A stretch of DNA of 64,000 nt, taken from Hymenoscyphus infarciens (taxonomy: Eukaryota; Ascomycota; Leotiomycetes; Helotiales; Helotiaceae). Where the stretch lies: the NCBI GenBank assembly GCA_001414345.1, contig LLCB01000260.1, positions 1-64,000 of the forward strand, written 5' to 3'. This document shows, one piece after another, positions 39,535 through 49,297 of the stretch. The position numbers and the translations under genes are program-made. Under the pieces are notes generated by a model. It was not told where the DNA came from and searched no databases. It saw only the letters and a program-made list of their open reading frames with translations. Position 1 is the first letter of the stretch. Each line of letters starts with the position of its first letter.

Positions 39535-40453
39535 AGTTTATATTTTAGTAAATCTTTTACTATTATTTAAGTAAATCTTTTACTTAAGTTTATATTTTAG
39601 TAAATCTTTTACTAAAGTATATATTTTAGTAAATCTTTTACTAAAGTATATATTCTAGTAAATATTTTACTTAACCTTATATTCTAGTAAATCTTTTACT
39701 TAAGTTTTTATTTTAGTAAATCTTTTACTTAAGCTTATATTCTAGTAAATCTTTTACTTAATCTTATATTCTAGTAAATCTTTTACTATTATTTAAGTAA
39801 ATCTTTTACTTAAGTTTATATTTTAGTAAATCTTTTACTAAAGCTTATATTCTAGTAAATATTTTACTTAAGTTTTTATTTTAGTAAATCTTTTACTTAA
39901 GTTTATATTCTAGTAAATCTTTTACTTAACCTTATATTTTAATAAATCTTTTACTATTATTTAAGTAAATCTTTTACTTAAGTTTATATTCTAGTAAATC
40001 TTTTACTAAAGTTTTTATTTTAGTAAATCTTTTACTTAAGCTTATATTCTAGTAAATCTTTTACTTAACCTTATATTCTAGTAAATCTTTTACTATTATT
40101 TAAGTAAATCTTTTACTTAAGTTTATATTCTAGTAAATCTTTTACTAAAGTATATATTTTAATAAATCTTTTACTTAAGTTTATATTCTAGTAAATCTTT
40201 TACTATTATTTAAGTAAATCTTTTACTTAACCTTATATTCTAGTAAATCTTTTACTAAAGTTTATATTTTAGTAAATCTTTTACTATTATTTAAGTAAAT
40301 CTTTTACTTAAGTTTATATTTTAGTAAATCTTTTACTTAAGTTTATATTCTAGTAAATCTTTTACTAAAGTTTTTATTTTAGTAAATCTTTTACTTAATC
40401 TTATATTCTAGTAAATCTTTTACTTAACCTTATATTCTAGTAAATCTTTTACG
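39535..40453 (+). repeat. Right array of 29-bp palindrome-core repeat
   Basis: About thirty units with core AGTAAATCTTTTACT and linkers such as TAAGTTTATATTCT, TAACCTTATATTCT or AAAGTATATATTTT, plus inserted TATTATTTAAG modules that create a perfect 9-bp inverted repeat (TTAAGTAAA / TTTACTTAA around TCT). The orientation is opposite to that of the left array. The array ends at the compositional boundary. Confidence 0.9.
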
Positions 40454-40933
40454 TATAGTATACTTATTTACCGGGGTTTAATGCTGCGGCGAGTCCTAGG
40501 CAGGGATTCGGGCCTTCTTAGGCCTTGTCCGTGAGCTAAGACGTGGCCTAAGAAAGCTTACAAGGGAGGGTAGGACATATGCCAAAGGTGCAGTCCGCTC
40601 CTGCGCGTCATACTCGGAATCTTCACATGCCATAATTACATTTTCTCGTCCAATCAGGGACCTTTGAATCGTAACATTTTGTGACACATGACCGACGATA
40701 AAGCAAAATCCGGGGTTTGCGTGGGGCGGTGGAAATCGGTTGCGGAAGGAATGCATGTGAAAGCAGTCGGATACCGAGTCTTATTAATCCTTAACTTTTC
40801 AAACACAAACTACTAGTACACTAGGAAGGAAGTAATAAAGTCATCTGCTCTTCCCTCAAGACTCTTTTCTCTTGTTGACTGACTCTCTCTTCTTCTTTTC
40901 TTCTTCGTCTCTTTCAAACATCCCACCTCCACC
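40454..40933. promoter_or_regulatory. Isochore boundary and upstream region of the b5-acyl-CoA dehydrogenase gene
   Basis: Base composition switches within a few tens of bases after the last array unit to normal GC. The segment holds a 10-bp inverted repeat, TTCTTAGGCC at 40,515-40,524 and GGCCTAAGAA at 40,545-40,554, with a 20-nt loop. The last 80 bases before the ATG are C/T-rich (CTCTTCTTCTTTTC...), typical of fungal core promoters and leaders. The minus-strand open frame here (40,496-40,756) has no recognisable domain. Confidence 0.5.
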
Positions 40934-42782
40934 ATGTCCAAATCATTTACCCAAGCCGACGTTGCGTCGCATAACAAAGCAGATGATCTCTACGTTGTCA
41001 TTGACGAAGACGTCTACGACCTCACCAAATTCGCAGATGAGCATCCAGGTATGCCAGACCTCTCCCCCAGTTTGCCTACCAACAGCTTGCTGACCACCCC
41101 TCTACAGGCGGAAAGAAGATCCTCACGCGAGTAGCCGGCAAGGAAGCTAGCAAACAATTCTGGAAATACCACAACGAAGGCATCCTCAAGAAGTACAAGG
41201 CGAAATTGCAGGTCGGATCGCTGGATACAAAGAAGAACGCTGCCCCTCCAACGCCACCCGCGAGTCCAAAAGAGGAGGCTGTGAAGCCAAAGGCCGAGAG
41301 TGGTGCGGTAGCAGCAATGCCTGGAAAGGGTGCGAAGCAGGTGGTGGATAATACGGATGCTGAGGCATTGGAGCCATTTGGTGATTTGATTCCATTTGCA
41401 GACCCAAGTTGGTATCAAGGTGTATGTTGCCCCTTTGTTGGATTCTGTCAGTGTTCACGAGCTGAAAGCTGACCATGATTGTTACAGTTCCACTCCCCAT
41501 ACTTCAACGAAACACATGCTGCTCTCCGCGAAGAAGTCCGCGAGTGGATCTCCGAAAAGGTCGAGCCATTTGTTGCAGAATGGGACGAGGCACGAAAAGT
41601 CCCAGACGAAATCTACAAGGAGATGGGCACACGAGGTTATCTAGCCGGGTTAATGGGCATGCATTACCCCACCGAATATACAGACAACAGAATTAAGAGT
41701 GTGGCACCCGAGAAATGGGATCTATTCCACGAGATGTTGGTCACTGACGAGCTATCTCGGGCAGCCAGTGGTGGATTTGTCTGGAACGTTATCGGTGGTT
41801 TCGGTATTGGATGCCCCCCACTTGTCAAGTTTGGCAAGAAGGAGGTTGTCAAGAGAGTTCTACCGGGCATCTTGAACGGCGACAAGCGTATCTGCTTGGC
41901 AATCACTGAACCAGATGCTGGTAGTGATGTTGCCAATCTTACTTGCGAGGCCAAGTTGACTGAAGATGGCAAGCATTATATCGTCAATGGCGAGAAGAAG
42001 TGGATCACCAATGGCATTTGGTCCGATTACTTTACCACTGCTGTCCGAACTGGCACTCCAGAAAGTGGAATGAACGGTATCAGTGTACTCCTCATTGAGA
42101 GAAGTATGGGTGGTGTCAGCACCAGAAAGATGGACTGCCAAGGTGTCTGGTCAAGTGGGACCACATATATCACGTTCGAGGACGTCAAAGTCCCAGTTGA
42201 GAACTTGATTGGAAAGGAGAACCAAGGATTCAAAGGTACATTCCCCAATCTCTACCAAAGAATTCCACATTCAAACTAACATTAATAGTCATCATGACCA
42301 ACTTCAACCACGAACGTATCGGCATCATCATCCAATGCCTCCGCTTCTCCCGAGTCTGCTACGAAGAATCCATAAAATACGCCCACAAGCGTCGTACCTT
42401 CGGCAAGAAACTCATCGAACACCCCGTAATCCGACTCAAACTCGCCCACATGGCTCGTCAAATCGAAGCCTCCTATTCCTGGCTCGAATCCCTTATCCAT
42501 CAAATCTCACACATGCCTGAACAAATGGCCATGTTGAGACTTGGAGGTCCAATTGCAGGCTTAAAGGCACAGGCTACTGTCACGTTTGAGTTTTGCGCTA
42601 GAGAGGCTAGTCAGATCTTTGGTGGTTTGAGTTATAGTCGGGGTGGACAGGGAGGAAAGGTCGAGAGGCTGTATCGGGATGTTAGGGCTTATGCTATTCC
42701 TGGGGGAAGTGAGGAGATTATGTTGGATTTGAGTATCCGACAGAGTTTAAGGGTGGGCAAGGTTATGGGGATGAAGTTGTAG
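40934..42782 (+). CDS. Cytochrome b5-acyl-CoA dehydrogenase fusion protein
   Basis: Proposed exons 40934-41048, 41108-41421, 41488-42235 and 42289-42782 give 556 residues; the introns (59, 66, 53 bp) have GT-AG ends. The N-terminal 80 residues are a cytochrome b5 domain: the heme motif HPGG is rebuilt across intron 1 and the second axial His lies in W-K-Y-H-N-E-G. A Pro/Ala/Lys-rich linker follows, then a full acyl-CoA dehydrogenase with I-T-E-P-D-A-G-S-D (FAD/substrate), K-K-W-I-T-N-G, the mid-domain, and a C-terminal helical domain with I-F-G-G-L-S-Y-S-R-G-G. The family passes electrons from acyl-CoA to FAD; the fused b5 suggests heme as the next acceptor (inference). No clear peroxisomal signal is present (ends M-K-L). 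The start ATG is in good context (CACCATGTCC). Such b5-ACAD fusions are known in fungi. The substrate is unknown. Confidence 0.92.
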
Positions 42783-43709
42783 ATGGGGTTGCATCAAAAT
42801 GAATGGTGGTCGGAGGAACTTTTGTATAGATAGCTATGGGATGCTGGAATTGGGGAATGGGACCTTAGGGTTAGGTTCGTGGGGGTGTACATTGCATTAG
42901 AAAATGATATTGGCCTTCTTCGAAACTAGAATCAAGAACGTGGGATGTGAAAGGGGAAAAAAGGAGGTTTTGTATTCGAAAGAAAAAGTGTGGTGTATGG
43001 AGAACTTGGAATGACGTCCAGATGACCCTATGGTTTGCTCTAGCTCTTGCGTACAGTAGCCTATTCTAATTGATTCTTAGTCTACGGGCGAACAGGGTCG
43101 ATTATACCTTTTGCCTCAAATCCAGACATGAGTTGCTACCAGAGTATGGCAGTTTTCGTAATCGCTATAGCTTGAAGTGGGGTTTGGATGTTTTACTCTG
43201 GTATCTCTTCAAAGACGGATGTATGTGCATAGTTTCAACGGCTCTAAACCTCAAAAAGACTTTGTTTATACCTACATCTGATGTGGGTAGTGTATCTATC
43301 CCGGTATTTCTAGTAATCTAGTAGAAGAGATGAGAAAGCTACCTAGGAGAGGATAGGTGTTTCATTTGAGGAATAGGAAGAGGAGAAATTTGTTCTTGCT
43401 TTATTTAGAGTGAGAAAATATTAATATACTTGTAAATGCACAAGGCATCAAGAAAAGACAGAAATCTTGAAGTGGAGGTCGGGGTTAGGCTGTTAATGAC
43501 GAAAGGAACTATAATATTTTCTCTGTACGATGTGATGCGGCATGAGGTCGAGGTCAAGGGAAGGAAAGAGCGACGGTCTCTTATTCACGCTGGGGAAGGG
43601 AACCTGCTGGTGCTGAGGTCTATTACAAATAGTCTTGTAATTAACTAAATGTGACGGGCTTCCTTTAGCGACAGGAAGCCGCACTACAAAGGCTTTAGCT
43701 CCCACCACC
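42783..43709. other. Intergenic, nothing found
   Basis: 3' flank of the acyl-CoA dehydrogenase gene and 5' flank of the 2EXR gene. Small open frames (for example 43,070-43,321) lack domain features. No RNA gene seen. Confidence 0.6.
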
Positions 43710-43775
43710 ATGGATCAACTTGCAAGTACCCATTCCGCCCTTTTCCCACAACGGAGACAATGTCTGGCTTCCTAG
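43710..43775 (+). promoter_or_regulatory. Possible upstream ORF before the 2EXR gene
   Basis: An ATG in near-ideal context (CCACCACCATGG) opens a 21-codon frame that ends at TAG 43,773-43,775, 37 bases before the main ATG at 43,813. If it lies in the leader it could reduce or regulate translation of the main ORF. Splicing it into the main frame was tested by eye (GT at 43,726, AG at 43,775) and leads to a stop. Confidence 0.35.
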
Positions 43776-43812
43776 AGTCTTGGGTTCACATTGTCTCTCC
43801 ACCCTCATAATC

Positions 43813-44556
43813 ATGCCCCGGCGACTTTCAACCGACTTGGCCAGTTCCACTGGCTCAGCATTCGCCTTCTTCCCTACACTCCCCGCCGAAATTCGTTTGA
43901 CAGTCTGGAAATTCGCGCTGCCAGGTCCTCGAATCCTCCAAGCGCTATTCGATCTCAAGGATGGCAAGAAATTAAGAACCGACCAACCGTTCCCGACGTT
44001 CCTTCTCTTCGCATGTCAGGAATCTCGGTCCCTTGTTCTGGAAACTTATACAACCGACAACCATCAAAACGCATATATAGATTGGAAGATCGACACACTT
44101 CGGATGCCGCTAGAGGAGTGGATGCGTCGTTCTATACTCAGCTTTCGGGGAATACAACGAGGCCTTTGGGGAAAATGTGTGAAGCATCTGGTACTCGATA
44201 GTGATGGTAAGACGCCGTATATCGGCGAGGCTATTCGATACTTGTTACAGGGAAATGTGGCTACGCCCTCTCTAAAAACGATCACATTTGAGGAGGGTGG
44301 GAGAGATGGGGGGCCAAAATATGCGCATTGTCCGGTTTGTAGCCAGGTTATGAGCGAGTTATTGGGAGATGGGACGACATTTGAGCTCCTAGATTTTGCC
44401 GACGAGAGTTATCGAGTCCTTCTGGAGAAATCCAAGGATCTGAATGCGGATGTTGCGCGCCTGTATAGTCACTTTATAAACTGGTTCTTGGTGGAGGGAG
44501 GCAGACGCAAAGAGCTTTCTGGGGTTTTATTTACACTTGTCAAGTCCAAGAAGTGA
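43813..44556 (+). CDS. 2EXR-domain protein
   Basis: Single exon of 247 residues from this ATG; an in-frame ATG at 43,720 would add 31 residues. The N-terminus shows the fungal 2EXR signature, an F-box-like helix: F-F-P-T-L-P-A-E-I-R-L-T-V-W-K-F-A-L-P-G, then C-Q-E-S-R and a small alpha/beta body. Pfam 2EXR proteins are abundant in Leotiomycetes and Sordariomycetes and have no established biochemical role. A C-P-V-C pair (about residue 175) might bind metal, but there is only one such pair. I prefer the downstream start because the extra residues precede the conserved domain and look like translated leader. Function unknown. Confidence 0.8.
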   Translation: MPRRLSTDLASSTGSAFAFFPTLPAEIRLTVWKFALPGPRILQALFDLKDGKKLRTDQPFPTFLLFACQESRSLVLETYTTDNHQNAYIDWKIDTLRMPLEEWMRRSILSFRGIQRGLWGKCVKHLVLDSDGKTPYIGEAIRYLLQGNVATPSLKTITFEEGGRDGGPKYAHCPVCSQVMSELLGDGTTFELLDFADESYRVLLEKSKDLNADVARLYSHFINWFLVEGGRRKELSGVLFTLVKSKK

Positions 44557-44798
44557 AATGGAATGGGGGAGAGATGCGTCGGGTGGGGTTGGCTTTTGCT
44601 GTTTATCGCTGGTAGTAAATATTGAGTCTTGAAGGCCATACCTCATCTGGAGATTCGTGAGGCCTGAGAAATCAAAACACCTGTAGTATCAAAATGCCAT
44701 AGAGTAGCTACAGACAATGAACCATAAAAAAGGTCTCTGTATACAAGGAAGCGAATGATTTACTGCAAAGGTGAAGAGTTTTTCAGCAATCTCCATCT

Positions 44799-45978
44799 TC
44801 AACTCATCATTTTCCTCCCAACCACAACATGCAAGTCCATATTGACCCAAAACTTTCCTTCTCTCGAAAATCTCATCATCTCCCACGCTATATCCTCAAT
44901 TTCATCAGATGTAAAACCCATCTTGCCCTTCCCCCGGTCCCCACTATTCAATCCCCGTTCAGCGCGTATATCAGCAGCCCAACCAGAAAGGATAGATGAA
45001 GTTGCCTGTGCATTTAAGATCGTAAACTCTTGGAGATCTTTGTGATCCTTAACACGAGATATCGTGTGAGACATAGAATTTAAGCCATTGTTTGCGAAAA
45101 GAGAGGGGAGTGTGGTGCAAGTAGCGAGATTGTGATTGAGATGTGTCGTCCAACATTTGTGGAACAATTTAATGCCGTGAGATAAAGGATTATCATGTGA
45201 TAAGTCGTGTAATGAGGAGGAATCGGTCGTAGCGGGATAACTTGCAGGTGAGAGGTCAAAATCTACCCATCTTTTGACAAACAAATATTAGCGAGATATT
45301 GTGCCTGGAAAAAAAGAGCAGCTGGGACAGCATCCAAACACATGCTTGAAAAAGTCAGTCTTTGAAATGCAGCTTGGAAAGAAAAAGCAAGAGGAACATA
45401 CTTAAAGCCCTCACCAAGTTCTTCACAACAACCTCCCACTCCGTATCCCCCAAAACAGCAACCAACGCCCGTAGATTAATCAAATCATATTTTCCCTCCC
45501 CCACCCACCTTCCCTGATCCAGCAAATCTCTCTCAGCCAACTTCTCCTTTCCCGGCCACAATTCCCTAGAAGGAAATTGTGCATTCGAAATATCGAACCC
45601 TTCAATCTCGGCAGTCGGAAAGAGAGCAGAGACCTCAAGAGGCCAAATAGCCGTGCCCGTTGCGAAGTCTACGATCTTAGGAGACGGTTGTAGCGAGGAT
45701 TAGATTAGGGGGTGGATGAGAGGTATGAATTTCTTTAGGATGCTGTGTTGACGGTTTAATCTGTGATTTGTGAGTGCATTGTTTGTACATCTGTGAGCGG
45801 AAGGGCAAGGGGAGGAATAGACTGACCGGGTGGTTTCGGGGGCGTTGCGACCTAGATAGTATGGAGTACTTTTGGTTGTGGAAGAGAGTCTCGAGATGAA
45901 GTCAGTGTTCCTGGGGGCTGCTCTATAGAGATTCCGTGGGCACGAATATCGTGTTGATACTCGGCTGAGTAGCGCCAT
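44799..45978 (-). pseudogene. Class I SAM-dependent methyltransferase with in-frame stop
   Basis: Minus-strand gene of the fungal secondary-metabolism type (LaeA/UMTA-like) methyltransferases. From ATG 45,978: Y-Y-L-G-R-N-A-P-E-T-T-R, an intron (45,826-45,761, GTCAGT...CACAG), then L-N-R-Q-H. Next come SAM motif I (I-V-D-F-A-T-G-T-A-I-W-P-L-E), G-F-D-I-S-N-A-Q-F-P and Y-D-L-I-N-L-R-A-L. A second intron begins at 45,401 (GTATGT). The last exon starts near 45,270 with W-V-D-F-D-L and runs to the TGA at 44,799. A TAA at 45,700-45,702 interrupts the frame between L-I-H-P-L-I and the SAM motif, with no intron that would remove it. The junction between 45,401 and 45,270 is also hard to join in frame. 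Probably a pseudogene; a sequencing error or unusual splicing is the alternative. Confidence 0.65.
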
Positions 45979-47582
45979 GATCAGTGGTAATGCGTTTGTT
46001 TATATGCAAAGGAAAAAGGTATTGCGGTGAGTTCAGTCTGATAGTAAGTTGACCCGCTTAAGTGGGGGTATTTAAGACGTAGCACAGAGGAGGAGCTCAT
46101 GAGGCATGAGGAGACGAAAATATTGGTATAAAACTGTAACCCGCGGAACCAGGCTAAGTATAAACTCTTGGTTTCTTATAATAAGTGTACTAATGAGTCT
46201 CGAGCACTTATAATACATATCGTTGAGAAGAATAGAAGAACCAGGTGTGCATAAATGAAAATACCCAGAGATCCATTGAGATTCAACTTGAGGCATCAAA
46301 TCAAGCAGTCCCTCGTAAAAATGAAGCAAGGAAGACTCACGATGTAGAAACCGCTCTCGACCTCCGGAGTATACCAAGGTAGGATTCACTTGAAACCTCA
46401 CTTCAAGAAGGATTCGCCCTCATCGTCACACAACCTGCGCATAGGTCTCCCGACTCCTTCCATCCAATCAACATCTCCGTCACTCCTCACTGTGACTCCG
46501 CCACAAAAAACGCCAACACTTCAACCCCGCAAACCCCAGACTTGTAGTTCTCCATCAAACAGTTCAAAAGCCACTTTTTTATCTCTACAAACCCAATGAC
46601 ACCCACCAGGCCTTTATATACAGCAAAACCCAGAGAACAATCGCACCTGACTATTAATCTATTGAAGAGGATCAACATCACAAGATTATTTGCTACCCTA
46701 TGAACCAGTGGGCAGCTTCGTCCTACTAAGGCTGACAGAAGGATTGATTTAATTGGTGGTGCTTCTTCGGTCAATTCCCCTGGAGGTGGTTCTCGGCCAA
46801 GTGCTTCAAAGTTCTTTGGTAAACTGACTAACAATGCGAATATGATTTCATATTTGCATGCATAGGCGTTCGATCGAGAACCCAGTCCCGAGTAATGAGG
46901 GAACATTGGAAATTCCGGGATTCTAGTAGCAATTAGTTAGTATTCAGAAAAGCACACTCACTGTTCAACCAGTTATAATTGTCATCCTGAAAATTCCCAG
47001 AAGTTCGTGGGATGGTAAATCCAACGTTTTCCTGGGATTAAAATGCGGGGCCCCCAGTAAGTAAAGATTTATACTGGCTACTTTCGGTGTCATCACCCCG
47101 AGCCACGTGAAGTTACACACAACTGCAGAGAAAAGTGGTTGGTGTCGTACAGCGTCATTCTGGGTGAAGTCCGCCAGTAGAATCCCTGATACGAACAATC
47201 ATCCTAGTTCCCCGCCTTCTGTTCTAGGGAGCTGGGAATGCAAGAGAGACGGTTGGTTGATGTTTGATGATCCCGTGGTCATTTAGGCCGAGTTGTTTTT
47301 GAGAGGAGTTTGTCAGGGGGAGGTCATGTTGTGGGAAGCGAGAGCACGCGGGGTGATAAAGAGTAGAGATTTACCCATAGAGACAGTGAATAGACAACTG
47401 TCGCAAGGCAATTTCCCTGTTCCTTCCCATTCTTATTCACCCCGCCTTCTCCTCAAGTTCTCGGTCTACAAATAGGCCGCTCGTAGCCTTGAGTTGACAT
47501 CTCAACCCCTCCGAGATTGCAACCATCAAGCTAGTCTCGTAACACACAACAACTCGAAAGAAAGTACGAATAAACCATCAAG
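45979..47582. other. Intergenic, with possible eroded coding remnant
   Basis: No convincing gene. Minus-strand frames between about 46,600 and 46,250 contain protein-like stretches (for example V-A-F-E-L-F-D-G-E-L, D-W-M-E-G-V-G-R-P-M) that shift frame and hit stops, suggesting a decayed gene or chance. The last 100 bases before 47,583 are C/A-rich and form the likely leader of the transporter gene. Confidence 0.45.
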
Positions 47583-49297
47583 ATGGCCCTTTACAGACGA
47601 AAGATCGCCGTCGCAGACGATGTTGCAACAGGCGCCGCGCACTTAACTCTTAAGCAATCGCTGGTTCCATGTGCTCTAGGTGAGCATCCTCTTAACAAGC
47701 CCCGCATTCTTGAGACTCTGTACTGACATTTGCATCGCAGTAACGATCCTCTTCTTCCTCTGGTAAGCAATACTGGCACTTACAGAGTATACTTGGGGCA
47801 ACATGCTGATTTCGATGATAGGGGTTTCGCGTACGGCCTTCTCGATGTCCTCAACCCACATTTCCAAAAGACTTTAAGCCTCTCCCCATCTCAGTCTTCC
47901 GGTCTTTCTGCTGCGTACTTTGGTGCTTATGCCTTATGCCCACCAACCATCTCGGGATGGATTCTTCGAAGATTCGGATTCCGAGTTACATTCATGACAG
48001 GTCTTGCTGTTCTCGCAGTTGGATGTCTTCTTATGTGGCCTAGTGGCGTCAAAGCCTCATTCGGCGGTTTCTGTGGGAGCATGTTTGTTGTTGGCTCAGG
48101 ACTTTCAACCCTCGAAACTGCTGCCGATCCTTTCCTGGCTATCTGTGGTCCACCGAGATACTCCGAAATTCGATTGAACTTGGCGCAAGCAGTACAAGGA
48201 GTTGGATCTTTTGTAGCTCCTCTACTAGCTTCCAGAGTCTTTTTCGCCAAAACCGTCGATACGGCGGAGGGACTCAAGAACGTCCAGGTATGCAGCTTTC
48301 CCCTTTGTTCCCTCTTGGAACACCTATATTTGGCAGTCGAGAGGATATTTCCTCTTGGTTTGCTCCTCTCGGCTTCTGATATGACTTTGCCAAACTCGTT
48401 TGCTAATTTGTTTTAGTGGGTGTATCTTGGAGTGGCATGCTTTGTTGGCTTGCTGATCATTCTCTTCTATCTTGCACCAATGGCCGAGGTAACTGACGCT
48501 GACATGGGCGTTCAAGAGTTGGAAATTGGAGAGTACGACCCAGGACCATTCAGAAAGCAGATTAATCTCTTCCTCGCCGTTTGGAGTCAGTTCTGTTACG
48601 TAGGGGCGCAAGTTGCTGTGGCAAACTATTTCGTCAACTTTGTTGAGGAAACAGGAAAAGAGCCAGCACGAGCTTGTAAGTACTTGGAGTTTATACTTAT
48701 CCATAAATGTATGCTGACTTCGAATTAGCCGACCTCTTTGCCGCTGCCCAAGGTCTTTACGCAGCAAACCGTTTTATTGCAGGTGGATTGTTGATGGTTA
48801 AGGGCATCAAACCACGCTACCTTCTCGCGGTGTATCTAGGGGCATGCTTTGTGTTTGCAGTCGCTGCCTCGCAAACATCCGGTGATACCTCCATTGTGAT
48901 GCTCACTTTGGTCCTCTGCTTCGAATCCGCTTGCTTTGCAACAATTTTTACTCTCGGGTTGCGTGGACTAGGTCGACATACGAAATTTGGAGGGTCTTTG
49001 CTAGTAGCGGCTATCAGTGGTGGCACTGTCTTTCCAGCAATGACTGGGGCTGTTGCTACTCATCTCAAGCATAAAAATGGTGCCGATAGCAAAACAACAT
49101 TCCATACTGCGATGCTGATTCCAATGGCCGGGTTTATCGCCGCCTGGATCTACCCCATCTACGTCAATTTATTTAACAAGGAAGTTATGGATATCCATCG
49201 CGCGACGGCAATAGGCATCAAGCCTCCAGCTGGAAAGGATATTCTCGAGCATGGCCATGTTCCGGAAAAGACTGCGGAGGAGAAAGAGCTTCGTTGA
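47583..49297 (+). CDS. MFS sugar transporter of the FucP (FHS) family
   Basis: Proposed exons 47583-47679, 47741-47762, 47822-48287, 48417-48675 and 48729-49297 give 470 residues, normal for the family. The short exons rebuild V-T-I-L-F-F-L-W-G-F-A-Y-G-L-L-D-V-L-N, the hallmark first membrane helix of L-fucose/glucose/galactose permeases (FHS family of MFS). Later motifs include S-A-A-Y-F-G-A-Y, G-W-I-L-R-R-F-G-F-R, E-T-A-A-D-P-F and N-L-A-Q-A-V-Q-G-V-G-S, then V-G-A-Q-V-A-V-A-N-Y-F-V-N and A-N-R-F-I-A-G in the second half. About twelve hydrophobic segments are expected, with both ends cytosolic. It likely imports a hexose or deoxyhexose by proton symport (family knowledge); the substrate is not readable. 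All four introns are GT-AG. Confidence 0.92.

Noticed and set aside
39535..40453. Regular array that superficially resembles a CRISPR array
   Set aside because: The units are contiguous variants of one 29-bp sequence with no unique spacers, in a eukaryotic genome. It is a minisatellite.
1..40453. Telomere or centromere identity of the AT-rich block
   Set aside because: No TTAGGG-type repeat is present and composition alone cannot prove a centromere. Left as an open possibility under the array finding.
40496..40756. 86-codon minus-strand open frame at the isochore border
   Set aside because: No domain and no splice partners; it overlaps the promoter of the b5-acyl-CoA dehydrogenase gene.
46072..46906. 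Two minus-strand open frames of 109 and 139 codons
   Set aside because: No recognisable domain. Protein-like stretches change frame and meet stops, so at most an eroded gene; not listed as CDS.
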